Positions 1 to 8,222 of a stretch of DNA of 64,000 nucleotides are shown piece after piece. The notes beneath the pieces are model-generated. The model made no database searches and was not told where the DNA came from. It was given only the letters and a program-made list of their open reading frames with translations. The translations under genes and the position numbers were made by a program. The stretch's first letter is position 1; every line of letters starts with the position of its first letter. This DNA is from Acinetobacter guerrae (GTDB taxonomy: Bacteria; Pseudomonadota; Gammaproteobacteria; Pseudomonadales; Moraxellaceae): NCBI RefSeq assembly GCF_009372255.1, contig NZ_LXGN01000034.1, positions 179,401 through 243,400 on the forward strand, in the 5' to 3' direction.

Positions 1-1
1 G

Positions 2-253
2 GTTTATGGCGACGCTTGGGTTGAGCAGCGACGAGACATTTTCTGGTTATCAATCATTGGTAGCGAAAACGGTACGTACACGGCATTCAAAAATAAAGAT
101 GGTGGCATTTCAGTAAATCGTGGCTGCTTTCATGGAACATTAGAGCAATTTTCTGATGCTGTGAATGAGCGCCACACTGGCCAATTTCATCAAGAGTACC
201 AATTAGTTATTGAATTGACGAAGGTTCGCTTGGGTGTCGGGGAGGCTGTCTAA
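2..253 (+). CDS. Phage hypothetical protein, 5' end outside window
   Basis: An open frame enters from the left edge and ends in TAA at 251-253; at least 83 C-terminal residues are visible. They include GCFHGTLEQFSDAV and a run ending EYQLVIELTKVR. This pattern recalls small uncharacterised prophage proteins with a G-C-x-x-G-T-L-x-E-F segment; that resemblance is from memory. The stop overlaps the next start (TAATG), so the two genes are probably translationally coupled in one early phage operon. No catalytic motif is visible and no function is proposed. Confidence 0.6.
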   Translation, partial: VYGDAWVEQRRDIFWLSIIGSENGTYTAFKNKDGGISVNRGCFHGTLEQFSDAVNERHTGQFHQEYQLVIELTKVRLGVGEAV

Positions 254-576
254 TGCAAAAACAATACTCCACCACTTTCCGCGAATTCATCACTCGCGAT
301 GACAACGGTCGTTATCACGTTCGCCTTGGTCCTCAAGTTTTTTCAACTGATTATCAGTTCAAAGATGTTCGTATCGAAGGTGAAAACGGAGGAACATCTG
401 TAAGCCCTGACACGCTTCAAGCCAAACCATGGATCATGCGTAATTTGCGACATGAAGTAGGTTTTCAGCACAAAAAAGCAGTTGCAATCATGTTTGGCGA
501 TCCATGTTTTAGACGTGAGCGTTATTCAGCCAATCAGCGTATTGCCTATAAAAATGCGCTTTCTAACGGGCGCTAA
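253..576 (+). CDS. Phage hypothetical protein (107 aa)
   Basis: A small soluble protein of 107 residues, basic towards its C-terminus (HEVGFQHKKAVAIMFGDPCFRRERY). It has no signal peptide, membrane segment or motif I recognise. Its ATG overlaps the stop of the previous gene (TAATG), and it is followed after 36 nt by the ATPase gene on the same strand. It is therefore read as a member of the phage early operon. Function unknown. Confidence 0.65.
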   Translation: MQKQYSTTFREFITRDDNGRYHVRLGPQVFSTDYQFKDVRIEGENGGTSVSPDTLQAKPWIMRNLRHEVGFQHKKAVAIMFGDPCFRRERYSANQRIAYKNALSNGR

Positions 577-612
577 CTTCATAAATAGATAACGAATAAT
601 GAGGAATGAATA

Positions 613-1293
613 ATGAGTATTGCAACATTAATTTTAGGCCAGTCTGGTACTGGCAAGTCAGCAAGTTTGAGAAACCTGAACCCGCAGCATGTGTTGCTAA
701 TTCAGGTCATCAAGAAACCTTTACCTTTTCGCTCACCAAACTGGACCTACATCACCCCCGACAATAAACAGGGTTCGATTCTTGTGTCAGATAACCCTCA
801 ATTCATTATTAATGTGATTAATGGCTCTAAACGTCCAATCATCATCATTGATGACTTTCAGTATGTCATGGCAAATGAATTTATGCGTCGAAGCACAGAA
901 AAGAGCTTTGATAAGTTCACAGAGATTGGCCGCAATGCGTGGGATGTTTTTAATGCTGCGATTAATGCGCATGACCATAAACGCATCTATCTCTTAAGCC
1001 ACACAGAAGAAGATAGCCAAGGCAAAACCAAGATCAAAACTATTGGAAAAATGCTTGATGAGAAAATCACCCTTGAAGGCATGGTGACGATATGTCTTCA
1101 AACATCAGTGATCAATGATCAGTACATCTTTCAAACCAAGAACAACGGTAGTTCTACTGTCAAAGCACCAATGGGTCTCTTTGAAGACGATCACCTTGAA
1201 AATGATTTGAATGAAGTGGATACCGCAATTTGCGAATACTACAACATCCCTGCTTTGTCTCAGCAACAAAACCATCAACAGCAACCAGCATAA
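613..1293 (+). CDS. Phage AAA/RecA-like NTP-binding protein (Sak4-type)
   Basis: 226 residues. A Walker A motif, GQSGTGKS, lies at residues 9-16, and a Walker B-like strand, IIIIDDF, at about residues 75-81. The size, the N-terminal P-loop and the position immediately before an SSB-like gene fit the Sak4-type phage recombinases, which are short RecA/Rad51-core ATPases that assist single-strand annealing. The family call rests on architecture and context. Other phage P-loop proteins (AAA_24-like) are hard to exclude by eye. The C-terminus is glutamine and histidine rich. A ribosome site AGGAATGA lies just before the ATG. The gene is read in an operon with the SSB-like and exonuclease genes downstream. 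Confidence 0.72.
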   Translation: MSIATLILGQSGTGKSASLRNLNPQHVLLIQVIKKPLPFRSPNWTYITPDNKQGSILVSDNPQFIINVINGSKRPIIIIDDFQYVMANEFMRRSTEKSFDKFTEIGRNAWDVFNAAINAHDHKRIYLLSHTEEDSQGKTKIKTIGKMLDEKITLEGMVTICLQTSVINDQYIFQTKNNGSSTVKAPMGLFEDDHLENDLNEVDTAICEYYNIPALSQQQNHQQQPA

Positions 1294-1321
1294 GACTTTA
1301 TTCAATTAGGAGTAATTTTTC

Positions 1322-2029
1322 ATGAATCAGCAATACAAACAATTTGGCTTCAATCCTGAATCAGCTAAACAAGCTGATAGTAGTCTTCGTATCGAAGAGG
1401 CAGGAAAGTATGTTGGAATTATTAAACATATGGAGTTTATAACTGCCAAATCTGGTACCACGGGCTTTGAAATTGAATTTGAGACCGACAATAAAGAATC
1501 TGCTTCATTCTCAATCTGGACTGAGAAAAAAGACGGTACTCCGCTCGGTGGTGTTCATAAAATTAATGCATTACTTGCTTGTATTGGTGCTCGCGGACTA
1601 ACCCCTACAAATGCACAGTTGGAAAAATACGATTTCGATGCAAAGGAGCGTGTAATGAAAAATTGCATCGTAGCACCTGAAGTGGCTGGTAAGCGTATTG
1701 GATTCTTGTTGCAACGTGAAAACTATCAAAATGATAGTGGGGATTGGAAATATCAAATGAATTTCTTCTCTTGCTTTCACGCTCAAAGCGAACTCATGGC
1801 CAAAGAAATCATAGAGCGAAAAACATCACCAGAGGCGCTTCCTAAGTCACTTTCTTCTTTAATGTCCAATCCAATCACCACACGCAAACCCAAGAATAAC
1901 GGTGGGTATGGAGGAAATAATCAAGGATATGGTCAAAACAATGGTTATAACCAAGGTGGATTTGACGATTATTACAACGATGCGCCACCAGTACTAAATA
2001 ACTCACAGCACGATGATTTTCCTTATTGA
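1322..2029 (+). CDS. Phage single-strand DNA-binding-like protein (DUF669-like)
   Basis: 235 residues. Residues 1 to about 180 form a folded domain that resembles phage DUF669 proteins, which commonly pair with Sak4-like ATPases. A low-complexity Gly/Asn/Tyr/Gln tail follows at about residues 192-215 (NNGGYGGNNQGYGQNNGY), and the protein ends DDFPY. A disordered Gly/Gln/Asn linker with an acidic tip ending in a hydrophobic pair is the hallmark of bacterial SSB, whose tip (DDDIPF-type) recruits repair partners. The inference is a phage ssDNA-binding protein that works with the neighbouring ATPase and exonuclease. An AGGAG site lies 11 nt before the ATG. Confidence 0.68.
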   Translation: MNQQYKQFGFNPESAKQADSSLRIEEAGKYVGIIKHMEFITAKSGTTGFEIEFETDNKESASFSIWTEKKDGTPLGGVHKINALLACIGARGLTPTNAQLEKYDFDAKERVMKNCIVAPEVAGKRIGFLLQRENYQNDSGDWKYQMNFFSCFHAQSELMAKEIIERKTSPEALPKSLSSLMSNPITTRKPKNNGGYGGNNQGYGQNNGYNQGGFDDYYNDAPPVLNNSQHDDFPY

Positions 2030-2039
2030 GATCTAGATT

Positions 2040-2723
2040 ATGAATGCGATTATTTTAGACACTGAAACCAATAAGCTTAATGGTTATCCAATTGAGATTG
2101 CGTATACACCTTGCTCTTTTGAGCAAGGGGTTCTCAATATAAATCATGAAATGGTTTTTGATGAATACTTCTCTTGTCCTGAGCCAATTAGTCTTGGTGC
2201 GATGGCAGTACACCATATTTTGGAAAGCGATATTGCAGAAAAGCCTAGCTTTGAAACATTCAAACTACCAAGCAGTGTTGAGTTCATGATTGGTCACAAT
2301 ATTGATTACGACATCCAGGCCGTTCAACTTTGTGACAATACCGTTCAGGTTAAAGCAATTTGCACTTTAGCCTTATCAAGAATGGTGTGGTCAGATCTGG
2401 ACGCGCACAATTTGTCAGCTATCTATTACCACGTCATGAATGACAAAGAATTGGCAAGAAAACACCTTCGCAATGCACACAATGCCAAGGCTGATATTTA
2501 TTTTACTGGCGTCATACTCAAGCATCTCATTGATACCTTGGCCATCAAAGATATGCAGTCCTTGTACTTATTTTCTGAAAAGGCACGTGTTCCAAAAAAA
2601 ATCACTTTTGGTAAGTACAAAGGTACAGCTATACACAAACTGCCAAAGGATTATGTTGTTTGGTTATTACGCCAACCAGACACAGATCCATATCTCCGCA
2701 AAGCCTTGGAAGGTTGTGCTTGA
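2040..2723 (+). CDS. Phage DEDDh 3'-5' exonuclease with C-terminal DUF3820-like domain
   Basis: 227 residues. The N-terminal part is a DnaQ-like exonuclease: motif I DTET (residues 7-10), motif II HNIDYD (about 84-89), and motif III HNAKAD with the H-x4-D spacing of the DEDDh subclass (about 146-151). It should remove nucleotides from 3' DNA or RNA ends using two metal ions. Residues about 188-212 (ITFGKYKGTAIHKLPKDYV) match the short DUF3820 module, FGKYKG-x-x-L-P-x-x-Y-x-x-W. That module is found alone or fused to exonucleases in phages. The gene starts 10 nt after the SSB-like gene and its stop overlaps the next start (TGATG), so it lies in the same operon. Confidence 0.78.
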   Translation: MNAIILDTETNKLNGYPIEIAYTPCSFEQGVLNINHEMVFDEYFSCPEPISLGAMAVHHILESDIAEKPSFETFKLPSSVEFMIGHNIDYDIQAVQLCDNTVQVKAICTLALSRMVWSDLDAHNLSAIYYHVMNDKELARKHLRNAHNAKADIYFTGVILKHLIDTLAIKDMQSLYLFSEKARVPKKITFGKYKGTAIHKLPKDYVVWLLRQPDTDPYLRKALEGCA

Positions 2724-2866
2724 TGAAATTTAGATACTCGTCGCAAAGCCGGACACTCATCGTGTTCGGCAGCAAAATGGATCACATCTTTGAAAACGTA
2801 AATGCATCTGAAATCGAATCATTGATTTGTGATGCAAAGTTTAAAGAAGCACGTTGGAGAAAATGA
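2723..2866 (+). CDS. Small phage protein (47 aa)
   Basis: A 47-residue reading frame that starts inside the stop of the exonuclease gene (TGATG overlap) and ends at TGA. It is basic at both ends, with an acidic middle (DHIFENVNASEIESLICDAKF). The overlap suggests translational coupling and is the main argument that it is real. No function can be assigned. Confidence 0.5.
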   Translation: MKFRYSSQSRTLIVFGSKMDHIFENVNASEIESLICDAKFKEARWRK

Positions 2867-2873
2867 GCAACTA

Positions 2874-2912
2874 TTTGCGCATAAACTTAAATAAATCATG
2901 TTTATGCGCAAA
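2874..2912. repeat. Perfect 13-bp inverted repeat between phage genes
   Basis: Arms TTTGCGCATAAAC (2874-2886) and GTTTATGCGCAAA (2900-2912) are exactly complementary, separated by a 13-nt AT-rich spacer. No T-run follows, so this is not a standard terminator. It sits between the 47-aa gene and the next start at 2935. It could be a repressor operator or an mRNA hairpin acting on the downstream genes; the sequence cannot decide which. Confidence 0.7.
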
Positions 2913-2934
2913 ATTATTCTCAATAGGTGAATAT

Positions 2935-3201
2935 ATGGATAAATTATGGGCAGTAAACATCCCTGAGGAACCTGATTCAGCAGAAATGCTTTATCCGGTA
3001 CCAAGTAAAGAAGTCGGTGAAAAATTGGTGGAACGATTGAAGAATGAAGCGATTCAAGTATTTCCTAAAGTGGGCCAATGCATTGCTGACTCAATCATTT
3101 TAGAAGAGTGGAACGGCTCACCGGAAGAACACACTAAATATCTTTCAGAAAATCAAAACTGGTGGGATGAAGAAACTTTTATGGAGCCGAGCCATGATTG
3201 A
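2935..3201 (+). CDS. Phage hypothetical protein (88 aa)
   Basis: The ATG at 2935 is chosen because AGGTGA lies 5 nt upstream. An in-frame extension back to 2854 would read through the inverted repeat. The product is an acidic 88-residue protein (VPSKEVGEKLVERLKNEA in the middle, WNGSPEEHTKYLSE near the end). It resembles small uncharacterised prophage proteins but carries no motif I can name. It overlaps the start of the next gene by 8 nt. Confidence 0.6.
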   Translation: MDKLWAVNIPEEPDSAEMLYPVPSKEVGEKLVERLKNEAIQVFPKVGQCIADSIILEEWNGSPEEHTKYLSENQNWWDEETFMEPSHD

Positions 3202-3574
3202 TTCTAAAAATCCTGAAACTATTGAGATTCATGGCTACAGCACAATTCATAAACTTTGTAAATTCGCTGCTGACCGAGATATGGAAGGATGCACATTTAC
3301 AGATATTGTTGATCGTGCTCTTAATGAGATTAATGCACTCAAAGCTCAGCTTGCGAAACTTGATGATAGATGGATAAACGTTCAACTCGAAGAGCCGCCA
3401 CTTGATGAAACTGTACTGATTTGCTGGTCTGATTCACCAGATGTAGAAACTGAAAAGGACTATATGACAGTAGATGAAGATCTGAATCACTATTGGGCGA
3501 ATTTTCATGAAGATAATCCCAGCCACTGGATGCCGCTACCAAAGCCACCAGTTAAAGAAGCTGAAGGAGGTTGA
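3194..3574 (+). CDS. Phage DUF551-domain protein
   Basis: 126 residues from the ATG at 3194, which has GGAG 7 nt upstream; an in-frame ATG at 3167 is possible. The C-terminal half starts DRWINVQLEEPPLDE, passes through VLICWSDS and ends HWMPLPKPP. This is the characteristic W-I-x-V ... P-P-x-x ... HWMPLPxPP pattern of DUF551, common in phages and prophages and of unknown function. The N-terminal half (STIHKLCKFAADRDMEG) may be a separate helical part. The gene overlaps its upstream neighbour and its stop lies beside the Shine-Dalgarno of the next gene. Confidence 0.7.
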   Translation: MIDSKNPETIEIHGYSTIHKLCKFAADRDMEGCTFTDIVDRALNEINALKAQLAKLDDRWINVQLEEPPLDETVLICWSDSPDVETEKDYMTVDEDLNHYWANFHEDNPSHWMPLPKPPVKEAEGG

Positions 3575-3576
3575 TT

Positions 3577-3789
3577 ATGGGAATTGCAATTGATTTAACA
3601 AATACTGAGCGTCGTATTTCAACTGCCGAGTTTGCTTTGAGAATGAATATTTCAAAAAAGGAACTTTATGCCAGAATTAATGACGGTCGTATCCAATCGC
3701 CAAAAAAAGATGGGCGAAAAAACTACTGGTTGAATAGTTATGTTTTAGAATGTATTGTTAGGCCAGATGACGACAAGATAAGTTCATAA
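3577..3789 (+). CDS. Small MerR/AlpA-type HTH protein, possible excisionase
   Basis: 70 residues from the ATG at 3577; AAGGAGG ends 6 nt before it, which decides against a TTG at 3571. ISTAEFALRMNISKKELYARINDG (from about residue 14) reads as a winged-helix/helix-turn-helix segment like those of AlpA, Xis and MerR N-termini: an S-x-x-E-x-A recognition helix followed by a short basic wing (IQSPKKDGRKNYW). It is the last phage gene before the junction with host DNA, a common position for excisionases. Excisionase function is an inference; a transcriptional regulator is equally possible. A terminator follows directly. Confidence 0.65.
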   Translation: MGIAIDLTNTERRISTAEFALRMNISKKELYARINDGRIQSPKKDGRKNYWLNSYVLECIVRPDDDKISS

Positions 3790-3795
3790 AATACA

Positions 3796-3819
3796 GGTCG
3801 CAAATAGCGACCTTTTTCT
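3796..3819 (+). terminator. Rho-independent terminator of the phage early operon
   Basis: Stem GGTCGC (3796-3801) and GCGACC (3807-3812) with loop AAATA, then TTTTTCTT. It lies 6 nt after the HTH gene stop and points rightward. Confidence 0.85.
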
Positions 3820-3834
3820 TTCAATAAAAATAAA

Positions 3835-3857
3835 TGTGAGTAATATTGTGAGTAATA
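3835..3857. repeat. Direct repeat TGTGAGTAATA near the prophage/host junction
   Basis: TGTGAGTAATA occurs at 3835-3845 and again at 3847-3857, a 12-bp period. It lies between the last phage gene and the truncated host gene. Tandem short repeats beside an attachment core are typical arm-type integrase or excisionase sites, so this is a candidate arm site. The core itself cannot be defined without the other prophage end. Confidence 0.5.
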
Positions 3858-3901
3858 AATAACAATAAAATAATTTTAATATTATATTACAACAACTTAA
3901 C

Positions 3902-4360
3902 TCAACAATGATGACTTGCGTCCATCGTTATCATGGCAGCCGAACGAATAATATCACCATTTATTCGACAGATTTCATAAATAGCAGCAATAAAGAAAGC
4001 CTGACCATCTTTACGGCGCACACACCAGCGCTGGGGCTTTCCATCAATATATTTAGCTTCATAAAATTCGGTCACAGGGATGACACCAAAGTTACATTTA
4101 GTTGCCGCTTCAAAAAAACTTGAACGCTGCAATAATGTTTCACTACGTGCATTGTAGGTTTTTTTGCCTACGGCTAGATCTGTTGCCCATTTAGGAATTA
4201 AGCCAAACATCACTTCACGCCACTCCAGTCCTTGCTGTGACTTAAACAATAAAGGTAATTTATAGGCAGGATACACTTCCTCGATATACTCAAATGGAAT
4301 CGGAGGTAAGTTGAGCGCTTGTAATTGAACAAGTGTTAACGGTTTAAAATTAGCACACAT
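3902..4360 (-). CDS. SRAP-family (YedK/HMCES-like) protein, C-terminally truncated
   Basis: SRAP proteins cap abasic sites in single-stranded DNA through a covalent link to Cys2. Here Cys2 is present (MCANF), as are NARSET (the Asn active-site region) and VTEFYEAK (the Glu region). The protein stops at residue 152 with ITMDASHHC. Family members of this type are usually about 200-225 residues and carry an essential His plus an R-M-P-V segment in the missing part. The break lies exactly where host DNA meets the prophage, so the 3' end was probably displaced by prophage insertion and replaced by a few phage-derived codons. The product is unlikely to be fully active. It could also be treated as a pseudogene. 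Confidence 0.75.
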   Translation of the reverse strand: MCANFKPLTLVQLQALNLPPIPFEYIEEVYPAYKLPLLFKSQQGLEWREVMFGLIPKWATDLAVGKKTYNARSETLLQRSSFFEAATKCNFGVIPVTEFYEAKYIDGKPQRWCVRRKDGQAFFIAAIYEICRINGDIIRSAAMITMDASHHC

Positions 4361-4413
4361 CTTTTAAAAAATTGTCTAAGCTCATATTTAAATGATGCCG
4401 ATTTTCTATTTTT

Positions 4414-4441
4414 CAATAAAAAAGTCCCCGCAGGGACTTTT
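4414..4441 (-). terminator. glcB: Rho-independent terminator downstream of glcB
   Basis: Stem AAAAGTCCC (4420-4428) and GGGACTTTT (4433-4441) with loop CGCA. Read on the minus strand it is followed by a T-rich run. It lies 20 nt past the glcB stop. Confidence 0.85.
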
Positions 4442-4460
4442 CTATCAACAAGTGATCAAA

Positions 4461-6626
4461 TTAATCACCTGTATAACCTTTCAATTTTAAACGAGCTGCA
4501 TGTAGCAAAGGCTCTGTATAACCTGAAGGCTGCTCAGCACCTTTGAAGATCAAATCAGAAGCTGCTTTAAACGCAATATCATTTACAAACTTAGGTGCCA
4601 TTGGCGTGTATTCTGGATCATTTGCATTTTGACCATCAACCACTTTCGCCATACGCTCCAGAACTTCTTCAACTTGCTCTTTGGTCACAATACCATGACG
4701 CAACCAGTTCGCAACGTGCTGTGAAGAAATACGCAATGTTGCACGGTCTTCCATTAAACCTACATCATTGATATCTGGAACTTTAGAACAACCTACACCT
4801 AAATCAACCCAACGAACCACATAACCTAAGATACCTTGACAGTTGTTTTCAAGTTCTTTGGTAATTTCATCTGCTGTCCAGTTGGTATTTTCAGCCAAAG
4901 GCGGAGTAAGCAAATCATCAAGTGGTAAAGCTTGAGTATTGAGTAACTCTTTTTGGCGTTCAGATACATTGCATTGATGATAATGAATTGCGTGAATTAC
5001 AGCACCTGATGGAGACGGAACCCATGCACAGCTTGCACCTGCTTCTGGATGCTCAATTTTGGTTTTATACATGTCTAATAACATATCTGGTTTTGGCCAC
5101 ATGCCTTTACCAATTTGTGCTTTACCACGTAAACCTGTTTGCAAACCAATCATGACATTACGGTTTTCATATGCAGGGAACCATTTTTGTCCTTTGATTT
5201 CGCCTTTACGAACAAATGCACCTGCCTCCATAAAGGTATGGATTTCGTCACCAGTACGATCCATGAAACCAGTATTAATAAAGATGGTACGATCTTTCGC
5301 CTGAGCAATACAGTTTTTCAGGTTTACAGAAGTACGACGTTCTTCATCCATAATACCGACTTTAAGTGCTTTAGCAGGCAAGCCTAATGCTTGTTCTACG
5401 CGCTCAAACAGTTCAACAGTAAACGCCACTTCTTCTGGACCATGCATTTTTGGCTTAACGATATACATAGAGCCTTTACGCGAGTTCTTTAATGTATTGT
5501 TGCCACGAATATCTGGAATCGTAAGTAAAGGTGTTACTAGAGCATCCATGATGCCTTCATAGATTTCTTTGCCATCGACTAAAATCGCAGGATTAGTCAT
5601 TAAATGACCAACATTACGAAGAAGCATCAATGAACGACCATGCAACGTCGTTGTACCACCAATCAAATTCTTAATAACACGGTCTTCGCTGAGTTTACGC
5701 GTAACTGTTTTACCATTTTTCTCAATAGACTCTGTTAGATCACCTTTCATCAGACCTAACCAGTTACGATAGCCTTCAACTTTTTCTTCAGCATCAACCG
5801 CTGCGACCGAATCTTCTAAATCCTGAATTGTTGTTACGGCAGCTTCAAGAACTAAATCTTTGACCCCAGCAGCATCTGTTTTACCAATTGGGCTGTTTGC
5901 ATCGATTTCAACAATGACATGCAAGCCATTGTTGAGTAATACCACTTCAGTTGGTGCTGCTTCTTCGCCGTTATAACCAACAAATGCTGATTCTTGCTTA
6001 AGCTTGGTTTGTGAGCCATCTTTTAAGGTCACTACTAGTGCTTTATTTTCAATCGCATAGTTGGTTGCATCGGCATGTGAGCCTTGTGCTAACGCAAATG
6101 TTTGGTCAAGGAAGTTTTTAGCAAAAGCAATAACTTTTTCGCCACGAACTGGATTATAGCCTTTACCTTTTTCTGCGCCGTCAGTTTCTGGGATAACATC
6201 GAAACCATAAAGTGCATCATACAAAGAGCCCCAACGCGCATTAGCTGCATTTAGGCTATAACGTGCATTACGTACAGGTACGACCAATTGCGCACCTGCA
6301 AGTAAAGCAATTTCTTCGTCTACATTTTCTGTTGTAATCTGGAAATCTTCTACTTCTGGTAATAAGTAGCCAATTTCTGTAAGGAAAGCTTTGTAAGCTT
6401 CTAATTCAAATTTGTTATTACGGTGCCACTCGTCAATTTTAGCCTGTAACTCATCACGCTTTGCCAAAAGCGTCGTGTTTTTAGGACTAAGATCAACAAC
6501 GACTTGCTCAAAGTTTTTCCAGTAAGTTTCACTGTCCAAACCTGAAACTGGTAAAGCTTCATTTTCGATAAAGTCGTAAAGTTCTTTAGCAATCGCTAAC
6601 TTGCCTTTTTGAATACGTGCCGTCAT
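4461..6626 (-). CDS. glcB: Malate synthase G
   Basis: 721 residues, the usual length of the monomeric G isoform, which condenses glyoxylate and acetyl-CoA to malate in the cytosol (glyoxylate bypass and glycolate use). Recognisable blocks are the N-terminal helical part, an interrupting alpha/beta domain at about residues 130-300, and the core barrel with [19 protein letters not shown] (about 450-468). The C-terminal part contains [21 protein letters not shown] and [14 protein letters not shown], strongly conserved in malate synthases. Start: ATG at 6626 with AGGAA upstream. It is monocistronic, flanked by terminators on both sides. No repressor site was recognised upstream. Confidence 0.97.
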   Translation of the reverse strand: MTARIQKGKLAIAKELYDFIENEALPVSGLDSETYWKNFEQVVVDLSPKNTTLLAKRDELQAKIDEWHRNNKFELEAYKAFLTEIGYLLPEVEDFQITTENVDEEIALLAGAQLVVPVRNARYSLNAANARWGSLYDALYGFDVIPETDGAEKGKGYNPVRGEKVIAFAKNFLDQTFALAQGSHADATNYAIENKALVVTLKDGSQTKLKQESAFVGYNGEEAAPTEVVLLNNGLHVIVEIDANSPIGKTDAAGVKDLVLEAAVTTIQDLEDSVAAVDAEEKVEGYRNWLGLMKGDLTESIEKNGKTVTRKLSEDRVIKNLIGGTTTLHGRSLMLLRNVGHLMTNPAILVDGKEIYEGIMDALVTPLLTIPDIRGNNTLKNSRKGSMYIVKPKMHGPEEVAFTVELFERVEQALGLPAKALKVGIMDEERRTSVNLKNCIAQAKDRTIFINTGFMDRTGDEIHTFMEAGAFVRKGEIKGQKWFPAYENRNVMIGLQTGLRGKAQIGKGMWPKPDMLLDMYKTKIEHPEAGASCAWVPSPSGAVIHAIHYHQCNVSERQKELLNTQALPLDDLLTPPLAENTNWTADEITKELENNCQGILGYVVRWVDLGVGCSKVPDINDVGLMEDRATLRISSQHVANWLRHGIVTKEQVEEVLERMAKVVDGQNANDPEYTPMAPKFVNDIAFKAASDLIFKGAEQPSGYTEPLLHAARLKLKGYTGD

Positions 6627-6960
6627 TGTCTTTCCTGATGTTGCTACTTTTTATAACAAGAGCTTCAAGTATACCGATTTATACTTTGCTGAATAGCAAT
6701 ATCACGCTGCTAAATAACAAGCATTTCAAAAACAAACTATCTTGTTTCAGTTCTCTATTAGCGTGAGTACTTCATTTCAGCACATTGAATACTCAATTAC
6801 AGTTTATAAAGTTTTAAAAATGTCGAAATTAGACCTAAGTTAACATCGGCCTATTCGACTCCTTTTTCATAATGAACCATAGTTATAACAAAAAAATATG
6901 GCATTGAAAGCATAAGCTCAAATAAATTTGTACTTTATTTATAATGATTTTAAACCAAAG
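6627..6960. other. Intergenic region upstream of glcB
   Basis: About 330 AT-rich bases between the glcB start and the zapE terminator. It must hold the glcB promoter, but I could not pick a -35/-10 pair with confidence. No reading frame, RNA or clear repeat was seen. Confidence 0.5.
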
Positions 6961-6989
6961 AAAAAGGCGTTCAATCTGAACGCCTTTTT
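6961..6989 (-). terminator. Rho-independent terminator of zapE
   Basis: Perfect 13-bp stem AAAAAGGCGTTCA (6961-6973) and TGAACGCCTTTTT (6977-6989) with a 3-nt loop. It lies directly after the zapE stop on the minus strand; its symmetric A and T tracts make it bidirectional. Confidence 0.92.
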
Positions 6990-6990
6990 C

Positions 6991-8181
6991 TTAGTTATTC
7001 TCTAAGTTCTGATGAATCTGTCTATGTTCAGAATGTAGATATTCATCTGACTGCATTTCAAGCAAACGTGAACGAGTACGTTCAATTTCGAAAGCCAATT
7101 TTTCACCTTGATATAAATCAATGATGGAATCCTGAGAAGTAAGAAGCAGTTTTACCCCACGATCATAAAATTCATCTACCAGATAAATAAAACGACGTAC
7201 ACCTTCAGATAAAGTATCGGTTAAATGCGGAACGTTACTGACTAAAACAGTATTGTACAAGTTTGCAATTTCAATAAAGTCTGCAGGACTACGCGGTTTA
7301 AAACAAAGCTCCGAAAATTCACACCATAGAACATCTTCAGTATGCCCCAACGTTTCTACAACACGATTATTAATGGTAATAGATTCATCAGAATAACCTT
7401 GAGTTTGGGTAATGGCTTTAAAACGCTGTGCCATCCAGATTTTAGTATCATCAGTGAGAGGATACTTAAAGAGTTGCGCTTGCTTGAGTACACGTAATCG
7501 ATAATCGACACCTGCATCGACATTGAGAACCACACAATTCTTTTTCACCTGTTCAATTGCAGGTAAGAAACGATCTCGATGGATACCGTTTTTATATAAG
7601 CCATCTGGTGCAATATTTGAAGTTGCAATTAAGGTAATGCCACGTGTAAATAATTTTTGGAATAAATCGCTTAGAATCATGGCATCCGTAACATTGGATA
7701 CAAAAAATTCGTCAAAACAAATCACAACCGCATCTTTATAGATTTGATCTGCAACTAAATCTAAAGGGTTACGCTGACCAGACAAACGATTCAGCTCACG
7801 ATGTACATGTTGCATAAAATGATGAAAATGCATGCGCGTCTTACGGCGAAATGGAACTGAGTCATAGAATTGATCCATTAACCATGTTTTGCCTCGTCCT
7901 ACACCACCCCACATATACACCCCTCGCGGTGCGGTTTGACGACGAAAACGACGAAATGCTTTTTTAGATGCTTTGTAACGACTAATGAGATCCTGCCAAA
8001 CTCGCTCTAACTCATGTACAGCCTGTGCCTGAGCTTCATCAGGCATAAATTGTCCTGAAGATAACGCCTGTGCATAACGCTCTGCCGGAGATAAAGGAGA
8101 AAAAGCTGTACCATGAGGAGAGTTAAAGTTTGCCATATTTTCAAGTGCTTTCGGTATTGTGGGGAAAAGTATATCGAACAT
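6991..8181 (-). CDS. zapE: Cell division protein ZapE / AFG1-like ATPase
   Basis: 396 residues from the first ATG. An in-frame ATG at 8136 would give 381 residues beginning MANFNSPHG, and neither start has a strong ribosome site. Walker A is GGVGRGKT (about residue 97) and Walker B is VICFDEF (about residue 155). A sensor-like segment, GITLIATSNIAPDGLYKNG, and RRFIYLVDEFYDRGVKLLLTS near the end are diagnostic of the AFG1/ZapE family. ZapE binds FtsZ and modulates the Z-ring under stress in E. coli. The gene stands alone with its own terminator. Confidence 0.93.
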   Translation of the reverse strand: MFDILFPTIPKALENMANFNSPHGTAFSPLSPAERYAQALSSGQFMPDEAQAQAVHELERVWQDLISRYKASKKAFRRFRRQTAPRGVYMWGGVGRGKTWLMDQFYDSVPFRRKTRMHFHHFMQHVHRELNRLSGQRNPLDLVADQIYKDAVVICFDEFFVSNVTDAMILSDLFQKLFTRGITLIATSNIAPDGLYKNGIHRDRFLPAIEQVKKNCVVLNVDAGVDYRLRVLKQAQLFKYPLTDDTKIWMAQRFKAITQTQGYSDESITINNRVVETLGHTEDVLWCEFSELCFKPRSPADFIEIANLYNTVLVSNVPHLTDTLSEGVRRFIYLVDEFYDRGVKLLLTSQDSIIDLYQGEKLAFEIERTRSRLLEMQSDEYLHSEHRQIHQNLENN

Positions 8182-8222
8182 TCGACACGTTAAAGTAAAA
8201 CTTTAGGCTATAGCAATCTTGG

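Noticed and set aside
2440-2733. 97-codon plus-strand frame overlapping the phage exonuclease
   Set aside because: It lies within the coding region of the DEDDh/DUF3820 protein, whose motifs are intact in the other frame.
3790-4000. A tRNA gene as the prophage attachment site
   Set aside because: No cloverleaf or tRNA 3' end could be found; the junction falls in a protein-coding gene instead.
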